From Ruminococcaceae bacterium UBA1320 (GTDB lineage: Bacteria; Bacillota; Clostridia; Oscillospirales; Ethanoligenentaceae), in the NCBI GenBank assembly GCA_002306975.1, contig DBTI01000169.1, positions 1-25,683 of the forward strand: 25,683 nucleotides of DNA, in the 5' to 3' direction. This document shows positions 7,181-14,692 of this stretch, one piece after another (position 1 is the first letter of the stretch; every line of letters starts with the position of its first letter). The translations under genes were made by a program, and so were the position numbers. The notes under the pieces were generated by a model. It was not told the DNA's origin. It did not search any database and saw nothing but the letters and a program-made list of their open reading frames with translations.

Positions 7181-7219
7181 TTCATTCACCTCATTAAAAG
7201 ATAAAATTGGTATGGATAA

Positions 7220-7360
7220 AGTATAGCACAAAAAAATCTGGTTGTTGGTGATATTGTTACGGAAGCCATTGCGGGACAAATGCTTCGACAGAATGGGTTT
7301 ACTGTTAAAAACTTAAGCGGTGGATATCGCTTTTACAACGCCATGAAAAAGCACCAATGA
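7220..7360 (+). pseudogene. Fossil C-terminus of a rhodanese-domain protein
   Basis: The plus strand encodes a 46-residue tail ending in QMLRQNGFTVKNLSGGYRFY and a stop at 7358-7360, with no start codon and a TAA at 7217. The NGF-x-V-x-NLSGGY segment is the conserved end of rhodanese domains, such as those at the C-terminus of CoA-disulfide reductase-like NADH oxidases. The Cys active-site loop and everything before it are absent. A strong terminator follows directly, so this is the tail of a deleted gene that kept its terminator. Confidence 0.6.
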
Positions 7361-7368
7361 TACAAAAC

Positions 7369-7411
7369 AGAACCGTTCTCGTCTAATTAAGCGGGAACGG
7401 TTCTTCTTGTG
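7369..7411. terminator. Intrinsic terminator with 13-bp stem
   Basis: AGAACCGTTCTCG (7369-7381) pairs with CGGGAACGGTTCT (7392-7404) with one G-U pair and a 10-base loop. The plus strand continues TTCTTGTGT. It follows the rhodanese fossil and also faces the end of the minus-strand YeiH gene at 7441, so it may serve both directions. Confidence 0.8.
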
Positions 7412-7440
7412 TGTAATACATATAACGAATTATTTGGACA

Positions 7441-8436
7441 TTATACTTTCAAGATTGCATACTGAACCCCGAGCGAGGTTAAAGACAGCACGACCCAGCA
7501 GATGAATCCCAGAAGAATCGGCTTTCCGCCGCTTTTTACAAGTTTAACAAGATTGGTGTTGAGCCCGATTGACACCATTGCCATGACAATGACGAATTTG
7601 CCGACCTGTGAAAGAAAACTGCCAACGCCCTGCGGCATGGGTACGAAAGTGTTGATAACGCAGGCCGCCACGAATCCAAGTACAAACCACGGAAATATCC
7701 TAATAATGTTATAGCTTTTTCCGGATTTGCTGCCGGCGGCTTTTTTAGATGTGTAAAGTGCGAGTACCAATGTAACTGGGACAATCGCCAGTGTCCTTGT
7801 CAGTTTTACGATAACTGCGAGATTTCCTGCCGCGTTGCTAAAAGTGTAACCCGCCGCCACAACCGACGAAGTATCGTTTACTGCGGTTCCGGCCCACAGG
7901 CCGAAGCTGTGATCGCTCATACCCATAACATGTCCGAGAAATGGGAACAGAAAAGCCGCGATCACGTTAAAAAGAAAAATTGTCGAAATTGAATGCGCAA
8001 CTTCTTCATCGTCGGCGTCGATAACCGGTGCCGTGGCTGCAATGGCCGAACCGCCGCAAATGCAAGTGCCTACTCCGATCAGTGTAGCAATTTTACCTTC
8101 GACCTTAAGCAGCTTTCCCACGATAAAGGCGGTTAAAAAGGTCACTGTCAGTGTAAAGCACATAAGTATGAGCGTCTGGCTTCCAACTTTAAAGACATTG
8201 TAAAGATTCATATCAAATCCCAAAAGGATAATTGAATATTGCAGAAGCTTTTTGGATGTGTATTTTACTCCATCGTCAAACGCGGTGGGCCGCTTCCAGA
8301 ATGCAAGCATCATACCGAACAGGATACCCAGTACCGGGCTGCCGATAATAGGGAATGCTTTCCCGAGAAGCCATGCCGGAACAGCGATTAAAGCCGCAAG
8401 AAATATTCCCGGCAATTTGTTGATGATTGTTTTCAA
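7441..8436 (-). CDS. YeiH/UPF0324 family putative sulfate exporter, membrane protein
   Basis: This 331-residue protein has about ten hydrophobic helices and the UPF0324 signatures GSPVLGILFGMMLAF, KKLLQYSIILLGFDMN, GVGTCICGGSAIAATAPVI and AGTAVNDTSSVVAAG. Family members are annotated as sulfate or sulfite-related anion exporters; direct evidence on substrate is limited. The start is TTG at 8436, supported by GGAGGAG six bases upstream, with no ATG nearby. It is transcribed away from a LysR regulator, the same pairing as yeiH/yeiE in enterobacteria, so that regulator is the likely controller. Confidence 0.88.
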   Translation of the reverse strand: MKTIINKLPGIFLAALIAVPAWLLGKAFPIIGSPVLGILFGMMLAFWKRPTAFDDGVKYTSKKLLQYSIILLGFDMNLYNVFKVGSQTLILMCFTLTVTFLTAFIVGKLLKVEGKIATLIGVGTCICGGSAIAATAPVIDADDEEVAHSISTIFLFNVIAAFLFPFLGHVMGMSDHSFGLWAGTAVNDTSSVVAAGYTFSNAAGNLAVIVKLTRTLAIVPVTLVLALYTSKKAAGSKSGKSYNIIRIFPWFVLGFVAACVINTFVPMPQGVGSFLSQVGKFVIVMAMVSIGLNTNLVKLVKSGGKPILLGFICWVVLSLTSLGVQYAILKV

Positions 8437-8467
8437 TTGAACTCCTCCTCTATGTCGTATATGATAC

Positions 8468-8499
8468 CACTTGACAAGTGATAAGTGAAATATTATTAT
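8468..8499 (+). promoter_or_regulatory. Promoter for the lysR gene with overlapping palindrome
   Basis: TTGACA (8471-8476), a 17-base spacer and TATTAT (8494-8499) read on the plus strand. The -35 box is embedded in the palindrome CACTTG-A-CAAGTG (8468-8480). The start codon is about 150 bases further on, implying a long leader. The palindrome lies between the divergent genes and could be a LysR binding site. Confidence 0.5.
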
Positions 8500-8551
8500 C
8501 TAATTGATATAATAATATAATACTTATACTTATTCTAAATTAAGAGTTCCG

Positions 8552-8598
8552 AAAATTCGCGTTAAAAGCTTTGATTTATGGGTTTTTACGCGAATTTT
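8552..8598. repeat. 16-bp inverted repeat in the yeiH-lysR intergenic region
   Basis: AAAATTCGCGTTAAAA (8552-8567) is repeated inverted at 8583-8598 (TTTTTACGCGAATTTT) with one mismatch and a 15-base centre. It lies in the probable leader of lysR, 48 bases before the start codon. It could be an operator for autoregulation or a leader hairpin. It ends in no clean T tract, so a terminator is less likely. Confidence 0.65.
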
Positions 8599-8646
8599 TA
8601 CCTGCAGTTTATTTGGAATTAGTATTATATATAGGAGCTGATCTTT

Positions 8647-9519
8647 TTGACACTCCGGCATTTCAAAATATTTGTAACTGTCTGTGATACCATGAATATG
8701 ACCGCAGCGGCGGAATCGCTTTTTATCTCCCAGTCCGCCATCAGCCAGGCAATTGCCGAACTCGAAAAATATTACGATGTCCGGCTGTTTGAACGGCTAT
8801 CAAGGAAGCTTTACCTGACGAAAGCCGGGGAAAAACTGCTCAGCTACGCACGGCATATTATCCGAATGAATATGGACATTGAAAATGATATGAAACTACT
8901 GCATGAAAATGGTACCATCCGGCTTGGGGCAAGCGTTACAGTCGGAGCAACCGTACTGCCGAGGATAGTTTCGGCTTATAAAAAAATATCCCCCGAAACC
9001 GACATCGAGGTTTTTGAGGACAACACCGAACAGATAGAGCAGCGTCTGCTGGGTGACAAAACCGACATCGGTCTTGTTGAAGGCGAGACAACATCTCAGG
9101 ATATTCTAAGCACCCCGTTTATGGATGACGAATTGGTGCTTATCTGCGGCAAAAATCATCGTTTTGCCGCTTTGTCTGTCATACAGCCACATGAACTTGA
9201 AAAAGAAGATTTTATTATCCGGGAACAAGGCAGTGGCACCCGCAAAACGTTTGAGGATGTGATGGCAGCACACGATTTGACATGGAATGTCACATGGACA
9301 TGCAACAATGCGGACACCATCAAAGCGGCAGTGGCAGAAGGACTGGGTGTATCCGTGATATCGAAACGGGCGGTTGCCAAAGAAGTTAATTCCGGCGAGC
9401 TTTTTATGAAAGCCATTGAAGGCTTGCGGTTTGACCGAAAATTTAAGATTGTTTATCACAAGAACAAATATTTGACTGAACAAATGAAAAGGTTTATTAA
9501 ACTGTGTATCACGCGTTAA
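8647..9519 (+). CDS. LysR-family transcriptional regulator (CysL/YeiE-like)
   Basis: This 290-residue LysR protein has an N-terminal winged helix (LRHFKIFVTVCDTMNMTAAAESLFISQSAISQAIAELE, residues 3-40) and a periplasmic-binding-fold effector domain from about residue 90 (IRLGASVTVGATVLPRIVSAY), with REQGSGTRKTFEDVM, as in regulators of sulfur assimilation genes. The start is TTG at 8647, with AGGAG nine bases before it. Divergence from the YeiH-type transporter gene suggests that it senses a sulfur or related anion metabolite and controls yeiH. The ligand cannot be read from sequence. Confidence 0.9.
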   Translation: MTLRHFKIFVTVCDTMNMTAAAESLFISQSAISQAIAELEKYYDVRLFERLSRKLYLTKAGEKLLSYARHIIRMNMDIENDMKLLHENGTIRLGASVTVGATVLPRIVSAYKKISPETDIEVFEDNTEQIEQRLLGDKTDIGLVEGETTSQDILSTPFMDDELVLICGKNHRFAALSVIQPHELEKEDFIIREQGSGTRKTFEDVMAAHDLTWNVTWTCNNADTIKAAVAEGLGVSVISKRAVAKEVNSGELFMKAIEGLRFDRKFKIVYHKNKYLTEQMKRFIKLCITR

Positions 9520-9540
9520 CCCAAAAGCAAAACTACCTAA

Positions 9541-9576
9541 AAAAGCGCCTGAAGATAAAAAATCATCAAGCGCTTT
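9541..9576. terminator. Bidirectional terminator between lysR and the thioredoxin gene
   Basis: AAAAGCGC (9541-9548) pairs with GCGCTTT (9570-9576), and the inner arms TGAAGAT and ATCATCA also pair with one mismatch around an A-rich loop. It lies between two convergent genes, with A-rich and T-rich flanks suited to both strands. Confidence 0.75.
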
Positions 9577-9593
9577 GCATGTAGCATAAAGTA

Positions 9594-9827
9594 TTACTTT
9601 TGCAGCATCTTCTCGATTTCGGAAGCTGAGGGAACCCTTCCCGATACCGCCACTTTCTCGTCTACGACAAGAGCTGGTGTACGCATTACGCCGTATTTTG
9701 CAATCTGCATCATATCCGTAATTTTCACGATTTCAGCGTCAATTCCGAGCTTTGCAAGAGCTTCCTTTGTGTTCTCATAGAGCTTTTGACAGTTTTTGCA
9801 GCCACCGCCAAGAATTTTTAATACCAT
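9594..9827 (-). CDS. Small thioredoxin-like protein (redox-active disulfide protein 2 type)
   Basis: This 77-residue protein is a minimal thioredoxin/glutaredoxin fold. Its active site is C-K-N-C in LGGGCKNCQKLYENT near the N-terminus, with the cis-Pro loop VMRTPALVVDEKVAVSG. The family regularly accompanies UPF0718 permeases and ArsR regulators. It may reduce arsenate or a disulfide on the permease, or pass metal or metalloid thiolates, but this is unproven. AAGGTGG lies before the ATG at 9827; a GTG four codons earlier overlaps this site. It is the last gene of the arsR operon, 24 bases after the permease. Confidence 0.88.
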   Translation of the reverse strand: MVLKILGGGCKNCQKLYENTKEALAKLGIDAEIVKITDMMQIAKYGVMRTPALVVDEKVAVSGRVPSASEIEKMLQK

Positions 9828-9851
9828 TTTAAAAACCACCTTTTCATATTA

Positions 9852-10817
9852 TCAAAGTATAAAGTTAAACAGATAACCTGTTAAAACTATGCCGACAGCG
9901 ACAATGACATAAAATGTTGCCAGCAGTTTCGGTTTTAAGACTTTACGCAACAGGATACCTTCCGGAAGGCTAAGACCGGTAACCGCCATCATAAACGCAA
10001 GTGCTGTGCCTGTAGCGACGCCTGCTTTTGTAAGTTCGCCGACAAGCGGCAGCACACCTGCCGCGTTTGAATAAAGAGGTACACCGATGATGACGGCAAC
10101 AATGACGGCAAACGGGTTGTTTTTCCCCGCATATTGCGCAAGCGCCCCGGCCGGAATCCAGCCATGCATAAAACCGCCGATCGCAATACCGATGATTACA
10201 TAAAGCCAGATTCTTTTCAGCAAATCAAACGTAAACCGCCAGGAATCAAGCAGCCGTGCCTGCAGAGTGATTTTCTGCTGCTCCAGATCAGCTGCCGCCT
10301 GAAGTTCATAGACATAGCCCTCGACGTGTTTCTCCATCTTTAACTTTCCGATTATTATACCGCTTACGATTGCGATTATTTCGCCGGTAACAACATACAG
10401 TATTGCAATTTTAATGCCGAACAGGGCGTAAAGTAGGCCAAGAGCCACTTCATTGACCATCGGTGCCGCAATCAGAAACGAAAAGGTCACGCCAAGCGGT
10501 ATGCCTGCCTCAACAAACCCGATAAACAGCGGTACTGCCGAACAGGAACAGAACGGGGTAACAATACCGAGCAGCGCCGCAAGAATATGCCCGACAAATG
10601 TTTTGCCTTTATTTTGGGCAAGGATTTTTCTGGTTTTCTCTGGCGGAAAGAAGCTGCGGATAAACGTAATGGTATATATAATCAGGAGAAGCAGGATAAA
10701 TATTTTGATCGAGTCGAAAATAAAGAAATTCACTGCGCTGCCAAGTCGGCTTGTTTTTGAAAGGTAAAAAACGCTGTATGTCAGAAAGTCCGCAAAAAAC
10801 TGAACCGGTGTAAACAT
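9852..10817 (-). CDS. UPF0718/ArsP-like membrane permease
   Basis: This 321-residue membrane protein has about eight helices in two halves and a central basic loop (residues around 160-190). The family motif TPFCSCSAVPLFIGFVEAG holds C90-S-C92, followed by FSFLIAAPMVNEVAL. Relatives such as ArsP export methylated or organic arsenicals, and others are uncharacterised. The start at 10817 follows GGAG by nine bases and sits four bases past the arsR stop; an open frame further upstream overlaps arsR and is not used. Neighbouring ArsR and thioredoxin genes support metalloid or metal efflux. It is homologous to the permease half of the fusion protein at 11418, which carries the same CxC motif. Confidence 0.88.
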   Translation of the reverse strand: MFTPVQFFADFLTYSVFYLSKTSRLGSAVNFFIFDSIKIFILLLLIIYTITFIRSFFPPEKTRKILAQNKGKTFVGHILAALLGIVTPFCSCSAVPLFIGFVEAGIPLGVTFSFLIAAPMVNEVALGLLYALFGIKIAILYVVTGEIIAIVSGIIIGKLKMEKHVEGYVYELQAAADLEQQKITLQARLLDSWRFTFDLLKRIWLYVIIGIAIGGFMHGWIPAGALAQYAGKNNPFAVIVAVIIGVPLYSNAAGVLPLVGELTKAGVATGTALAFMMAVTGLSLPEGILLRKVLKPKLLATFYVIVAVGIVLTGYLFNFIL

Positions 10818-10821
10818 AGTA

Positions 10822-11136
10822 TCACTCTCCGTTGCAGCAGCTTTCCGTCTGTTCTGCTGTATAAGATTGTATGTCACTTAATTTGCCAATGAGTTCCGCA
10901 ATCCGTTCTTTGTTGAGGGTATAATGCGTCCACGCGCCTTCACGGCATCCGCTGACAAGGCCGCTCTCTGTTAGTATTTTCATATGATACGACAGCGTTG
11001 GTTGAGTTATATTGAATGATTCAAGTATTTTGCAGGCGCACAGTTCCCCGTGCCCCAGCATTTCTATGATTTTAAGCCGCGTTTCGTCAGACAGCGCCTT
11101 AAAGGCAAGAGCGTACTCTGCACTTCCGTATTTCAT
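10822..11136 (-). CDS. arsR: ArsR/SmtB-family metal(loid)-responsive repressor
   Basis: This 104-residue winged-helix repressor contains the ArsR core: ALAFKALSDETRLKIIEML, then GELCACKILESFNITQPTLSYHMKIL with the metal-site C-A-C in the DNA-recognition helix region, and the ESGLVSGCREGAWTHYTL wing. The C-terminal ESCCNGE adds a vicinal Cys pair. ELCxC is the As(III)/Sb(III) site in classical ArsR, so arsenite is the first guess, but other soft metals are possible. It is the first gene of the operon with the permease and thioredoxin, and its promoter carries a perfect palindrome, consistent with autorepression. Confidence 0.93.
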   Translation of the reverse strand: MKYGSAEYALAFKALSDETRLKIIEMLGHGELCACKILESFNITQPTLSYHMKILTESGLVSGCREGAWTHYTLNKERIAELIGKLSDIQSYTAEQTESCCNGE

Positions 11137-11165
11137 GGTTTTTCCTCCGACAATTATTGATATTT

Positions 11166-11218
11166 ATCTATCTGATAGATGTTTATCTATATTATACCCG
11201 TAATTTTGTCTTTGTCAA
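11166..11218 (-). promoter_or_regulatory. arsR promoter with palindromic operator
   Basis: On the minus strand TTGACA (11213-11218), a 16-base spacer and TATAAT (11191-11196) form a near-perfect promoter. Just downstream lies the perfect palindrome ATCTATC-T-GATAGAT (11166-11180), with another TATCTAT half-site between. This is the expected position for an ArsR repressor blocking transcription start. Confidence 0.85.
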
Positions 11219-11327
11219 TATATTAATTTCCTGTTAACATATGCTGCTCACAAAAATTGTTCTTTAAGTCTCTTCAAGCTGAGTTATACTTGACAACGCC
11301 ACTTTAATAAAAAAAGGTTTCTGCAGA

Positions 11328-11383
11328 TTGCTTTAGAGAATTATATGTTCTATAATATATGCAAATGCTAACCATTTGCATAT
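11328..11383 (+). promoter_or_regulatory. Promoter with perfect Zur-like operator, G3E-permease operon
   Basis: TTGCTT (11328-11333), 17 bases, TATAAT (11351-11356), then the palindrome ATATGCAAATG-CTAAC-CATTTGCATAT (11357-11383), an 11-bp perfect inverted repeat covering the transcription start. The same motif occurs upstream of znuA, the G3E-zur operon and rpsN. Repression by zinc-bound Zur is the natural reading. Confidence 0.85.
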
Positions 11384-11417
11384 AACATTTTATATAAACA
11401 GATAGGGAAACGGGGGT

Positions 11418-13031
11418 ATGTCGGTGAAAACACAGGTTGATATCATAACAGGTTTTTTAGGTTCCGGAAAAACTCAGTTTATAAATCGTCTGATTCAAAC
11501 GAACGTGCTCGATTTCGAACACGCCGCCATATTACAGTGCGAATTCGGGCAAACTGAAATAGCACCCAATGAAAACATACAAATCACGCGGCATGTGGGC
11601 ACGTTACCTCCCGACCATGTCTTTTTACTGAATCTCTTACAAACTTCTGCTCCGGATCGTTTAATTATCGAAAGCAACGGCATGAACCCTACTACAGCCC
11701 TTATTCAAATTTTAGAAAGCAAGGAACTCCAAAATATCTGCATGATCCATAGAATATTTTTTATAGCGGATTGCAATTCATTCATGGTTCAGTATCGGAA
11801 TTTCGGGGGTCTTTTAAACGAACAGATATCACAATGTGACGTTGTCGTAAAAATGAATTCATCCGCGGTCAGCGCAGATGATCTATCAGCAATTACCGCA
11901 GTTCTTACGTCCATCATACCGAGCCAGGATGTCTATGACATTCAAGTTCAGCAAAGCGTTGACGACCTTGAAAAAAAACATGTCTGCATCTATCCTCGCA
12001 AAAAGCGTCCTGTATCGGAATATGTGATTTTTGGATTTGTTTTGTTCGTTCTGCTCTACCTTAATCTTGAGTTTATAAGAATGCTGTTACCTATTGGAAT
12101 TCATATTCCGAATCTGCAAAACCTTATAACCGTATTTTTAAGCATATTGTTTGAAGCTTTTCCATTTATCTTAATCGGTGTTTTTATTTCTTCCATTCTG
12201 CAGATTTTTATCCCTTCTCGAATTCTGGAGAGTATATTTACAAAAAACAAGGCAATCGGTTTTTTAACCGCCATGTTCGCGGGCGTGATCTTTCCGGTTT
12301 GCGACTGCGCTACGGTTCCGGTTGCTGCGCGTTTTATAAAAAAAGGCGTTCCTGTTCCAATTGCCGTCACATTTTTGCTGTCGGCTCCGATTGTCAATCC
12401 AATTGTTATTCTTTCCACCTTATATGCTTTTCCCGGATATCCGTCCATAGCGATTTACCGCGTACTTACCGGTTTATTAACAGCATTACTGACAGGAATT
12501 TTGTTTCAGGTTTTGCCTTCTACGGGGAAAAAGCAGATTGTCTCCGCAATTGAAGTTAGCAACTGCGATTGCGGCATGTGTTCGGGGAATATGCCGAATC
12601 AATCAGCGAAGTTCGGAAAACTGGAAGCTGTTTTTAAACACGCGGCAAATGAGTTTTTTAGTGTCGGTTCTTATTTAATTATGGGAGCTCTTCTGTCGAG
12701 CTTTATTCAGGTATATCTACCGAGGGACATTCTGACAAGTCTTGGCGGCAACGCTGTTCTTTCCCTGCTGTCCATGATGCTTGCCGCTTTCTTTCTGTCC
12801 ATCTGCTCTACATCGGATGCGTTTGTTGCACGGGCTTTTGCAAATACCATCCCGATCAGTGCTGTTATGGGATTTATGGTGCTTGGCCCGATGCTGGATC
12901 TGAAAAATCTGATGCTGCTTACCGGCAATTTTAAAAGGAATTTTGTTATTCAGTTTGTCGTTACGGTATCGGTCATCGCGTTCTTTGTTCAATATTTCAT
13001 CACAAGATTGCTGTTCGGGTGGTGGTCATAA
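11418..13031 (+). CDS. Fusion of a G3E GTPase-like domain with a UPF0718 permease
   Basis: This 537-residue protein joins two modules. Residues 1-195 resemble COG0523/CobW G3E GTPases: Walker A GFLGSGKT (12-19), LQCEFGQTEIA, and the Walker B-like LIIESNG. The hallmark CxCC is absent, the base-recognition motif is replaced by VVKMNSS, and the CobW C-terminal domain is missing. From about residue 202 a membrane permease follows with about eight helices, FPVCDCATVPVAARF (C295-D-C297) and FLLSAPIVNPIV, plus a cytosolic loop C383-D-C-G-M-C388. The downstream gene encodes the usual YcgQ-type partner of YcgR permeases. The Zur-like operator implies a role in zinc shortage. A GTG at 11424 is an alternative start. 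Confidence 0.88.
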   Translation: MSVKTQVDIITGFLGSGKTQFINRLIQTNVLDFEHAAILQCEFGQTEIAPNENIQITRHVGTLPPDHVFLLNLLQTSAPDRLIIESNGMNPTTALIQILESKELQNICMIHRIFFIADCNSFMVQYRNFGGLLNEQISQCDVVVKMNSSAVSADDLSAITAVLTSIIPSQDVYDIQVQQSVDDLEKKHVCIYPRKKRPVSEYVIFGFVLFVLLYLNLEFIRMLLPIGIHIPNLQNLITVFLSILFEAFPFILIGVFISSILQIFIPSRILESIFTKNKAIGFLTAMFAGVIFPVCDCATVPVAARFIKKGVPVPIAVTFLLSAPIVNPIVILSTLYAFPGYPSIAIYRVLTGLLTALLTGILFQVLPSTGKKQIVSAIEVSNCDCGMCSGNMPNQSAKFGKLEAVFKHAANEFFSVGSYLIMGALLSSFIQVYLPRDILTSLGGNAVLSLLSMMLAAFFLSICSTSDAFVARAFANTIPISAVMGFMVLGPMLDLKNLMLLTGNFKRNFVIQFVVTVSVIAFFVQYFITRLLFGWWS

Positions 13032-13870
13032 TGAAAACGCCGACATGCTGCAAATTGAACCTGAATGTTGTGTTTCAGGCATTCATACTCGGCGGCTACT
13101 CTATAATGTTCCTGTTTTTGCTGAAAACCGGTAAGATTCGCAACTTCCTTCACCCGAGGATAATTCCTTATATCGCTTTTACTGCGATTGCTTTCTTGCT
13201 GATGATGGTTTTTCTTTTTCGCAGTTTCAAAAAACGTGAACACAAGTTCAAATTGGCACCGTTTTTTCTTTTCACACTGCCACTCATTTTAACTTTTCTT
13301 GTGCCGTCAAGTCCGGCGTCCGCTTCACCCCTTAGTTTTTCCAGCAATAAAATTGTCGGAATATCGTCAATTCAACGACCATCGAATGGTATATCTTCCG
13401 GCTCAAGTTCTAATTCCGGAGGCTCTCAACTGAAGCTCAAGCCGAATCAGAAAGCTGTAAAAGTCACCTCTGCCTTCGGCGCTTCGGTTACCCTGATTAT
13501 TACTGACAACACAATCTCTATGGACGACCAGAATATTGTTGCATGGGTCAATGAACTAAACAGCCATCCTGGCAATTATTCGGGAATGAAAATAGAATAT
13601 ACGGGATATGTATATAAATCCGGTAATGGATTCAAATGCAATCAATTTGTACCTTCACGGAACATGATGTGGTGCTGTGCCGCAGATATCCAACTAATCG
13701 GGGTATTATGCCAGTACGATAAAGCGCCGGAACTTAAAGAAAACAGTTGGGTTCATGTGACCGGTAAGCTTTCCACGTCAACTTATCAGAACACAAAGGT
13801 TCCGATTATCGTCAATCCGACCATTAAGCCGGCGTCTGTGCCTAAAACGGAATACGTATATCCTTACTGA
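13031..13870 (+). CDS. TIGR03943/YcgQ-type membrane partner of the permease
   Basis: This 279-residue protein matches the putative permease-subunit family typified by B. subtilis YcgQ. It has N-terminal membrane helices (about residues 8-30, 40-60 and 75-95), a Ser/Gly-rich linker, and a C-terminal beta-rich domain with the signature FVPSRNMMWCCAADIQLIGVL, where the CC-A-D centre could bind metal. The start ATG at 13031 shares a base with the stop of the fusion gene (TAATG) and has GGTGG upstream. The pair surely works as a complex. What it moves is unknown; zinc or another transition metal is inferred from the operator. Confidence 0.87.
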   Translation: MKTPTCCKLNLNVVFQAFILGGYSIMFLFLLKTGKIRNFLHPRIIPYIAFTAIAFLLMMVFLFRSFKKREHKFKLAPFFLFTLPLILTFLVPSSPASASPLSFSSNKIVGISSIQRPSNGISSGSSSNSGGSQLKLKPNQKAVKVTSAFGASVTLIITDNTISMDDQNIVAWVNELNSHPGNYSGMKIEYTGYVYKSGNGFKCNQFVPSRNMMWCCAADIQLIGVLCQYDKAPELKENSWVHVTGKLSTSTYQNTKVPIIVNPTIKPASVPKTEYVYPY

Positions 13871-13905
13871 TATAAAAACAAAAATCTTTGAATGAAGTGA
13901 TATGA

Positions 13906-14535
13906 TTGAAAATGTATCAAAGAAAACGAAAAAGACATATAAAACCGTGTATTGCCGCATTGTTCATTGTGATTGTTATTGCTGGCACAGTCCTGCTTTT
14001 TTATAAAAACGGTCATTTGCTTGGAACACACACTGAAAGCATAGTATCGACTTCCCATAACAGCAAAGGCAGCGGGGGTACAGCGGCACCGTCATCATCT
14101 TCTTCATCAGCAGCAGTATCTGTGATTCAACCGGTGCAGGTCAGTTTGCAGAACGCGGCAAAGCCTCTGTGGATTCATGTAAGCATAGCAAAACAAATTG
14201 TGACGGTTTACGACGCAAATGACCGGGTTGTGGAAAGCTGGCTGTGTTCCACCGGTTCCCCCGGATATGATACGCCAAAAGGAACTTTTCATGTGTACAA
14301 CCGGGGCAAATCATTCTTCAGTAAGAAATATCAGGAGGGCGCGTATTATTGGGTCGCGTTTTATGAGGATTATTATTTTCACAGTGTCCCTTACGACAAG
14401 GACAAGCAGATAATCCAATCGGTTGCCAACGACCTTGGCCGTCAGGATTCGCATGGATGCGTACATCTTTCAATAGAGAATTCACAGTGGATTTACGATA
14501 ACATCTCAAACGGTACAAAAGTTGTAATAGAATAA
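13906..14535 (+). CDS. L,D-transpeptidase (YkuD domain), membrane-anchored
   Basis: This 209-residue protein has an N-terminal membrane anchor (about residues 14-33), a Ser-rich linker, and a YkuD catalytic domain from about residue 82 (WIHVSIAKQIVTVYD). The active-site SHGCVHLS motif holds the catalytic Cys, and a preceding FHSVPYD supplies the conserved His. It cross-links or trims peptidoglycan outside the cell. It follows the YcgQ-type gene by 35 bases in the same direction, with no promoter visible, so it may share the Zur-like control. The start is uncertain: TTG at 13906 fits GAAGTGA best, while an in-frame ATG is at 13912. Confidence 0.9.
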   Translation: MKMYQRKRKRHIKPCIAALFIVIVIAGTVLLFYKNGHLLGTHTESIVSTSHNSKGSGGTAAPSSSSSSAAVSVIQPVQVSLQNAAKPLWIHVSIAKQIVTVYDANDRVVESWLCSTGSPGYDTPKGTFHVYNRGKSFFSKKYQEGAYYWVAFYEDYYFHSVPYDKDKQIIQSVANDLGRQDSHGCVHLSIENSQWIYDNISNGTKVVIE

Positions 14536-14537
14536 AT

Positions 14538-14596
14538 GCCGGTTGTCGTTATTCGAATACATATAGCGGAACGAGAATAACAGCGACGGTTTTTTC
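14538..14596 (+). terminator. Intrinsic terminator after the L,D-transpeptidase gene
   Basis: GTTATTC (14548-14554) pairs with GAATAAC (14575-14581), and the stem extends imperfectly through bulges toward GCC (14538-14540) and CGACGG. Six T residues follow from 14590. It starts two bases past the stop codon. Confidence 0.65.
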
Positions 14597-14633
14597 ATTT
14601 ATTGTATTTTCTCTTATTGTCATACCGATTCAG

Positions 14634-14677
14634 CAGCAAAAAGCACCGCGGTTCAAATCCCACGGTGCTTTTTGCTG
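14634..14677. terminator. Perfect 15-bp hairpin, terminator of the znu operon
   Basis: CAGCAAAAAGCACCG (14634-14648) and CGGTGCTTTTTGCTG (14663-14677) pair perfectly around a 14-base loop. It sits 15 bases past the stop of the minus-strand zinc-ribbon gene and also behind the plus-strand transpeptidase operon, so it can separate the two convergent operons. Confidence 0.8.
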
Positions 14678-14692
14678 GATGTTTTAAAAGTT

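Noticed and set aside
9106..9483. 125-codon minus-strand ORF inside lysR
   Set aside because: It is a shadow of the LysR coding sequence with no ribosome binding site.
10818..10877. N-terminal extension of the UPF0718 permease
   Set aside because: It overlaps arsR, is polar, and the ATG at 10817 has a GGAG site and hydrophobic start typical of the family.
14641..14670. GGTTCAAATCC, similar to a tRNA T-arm
   Set aside because: It is only the loop of a perfect terminator hairpin; no anticodon arm, D arm or acceptor stem is present.
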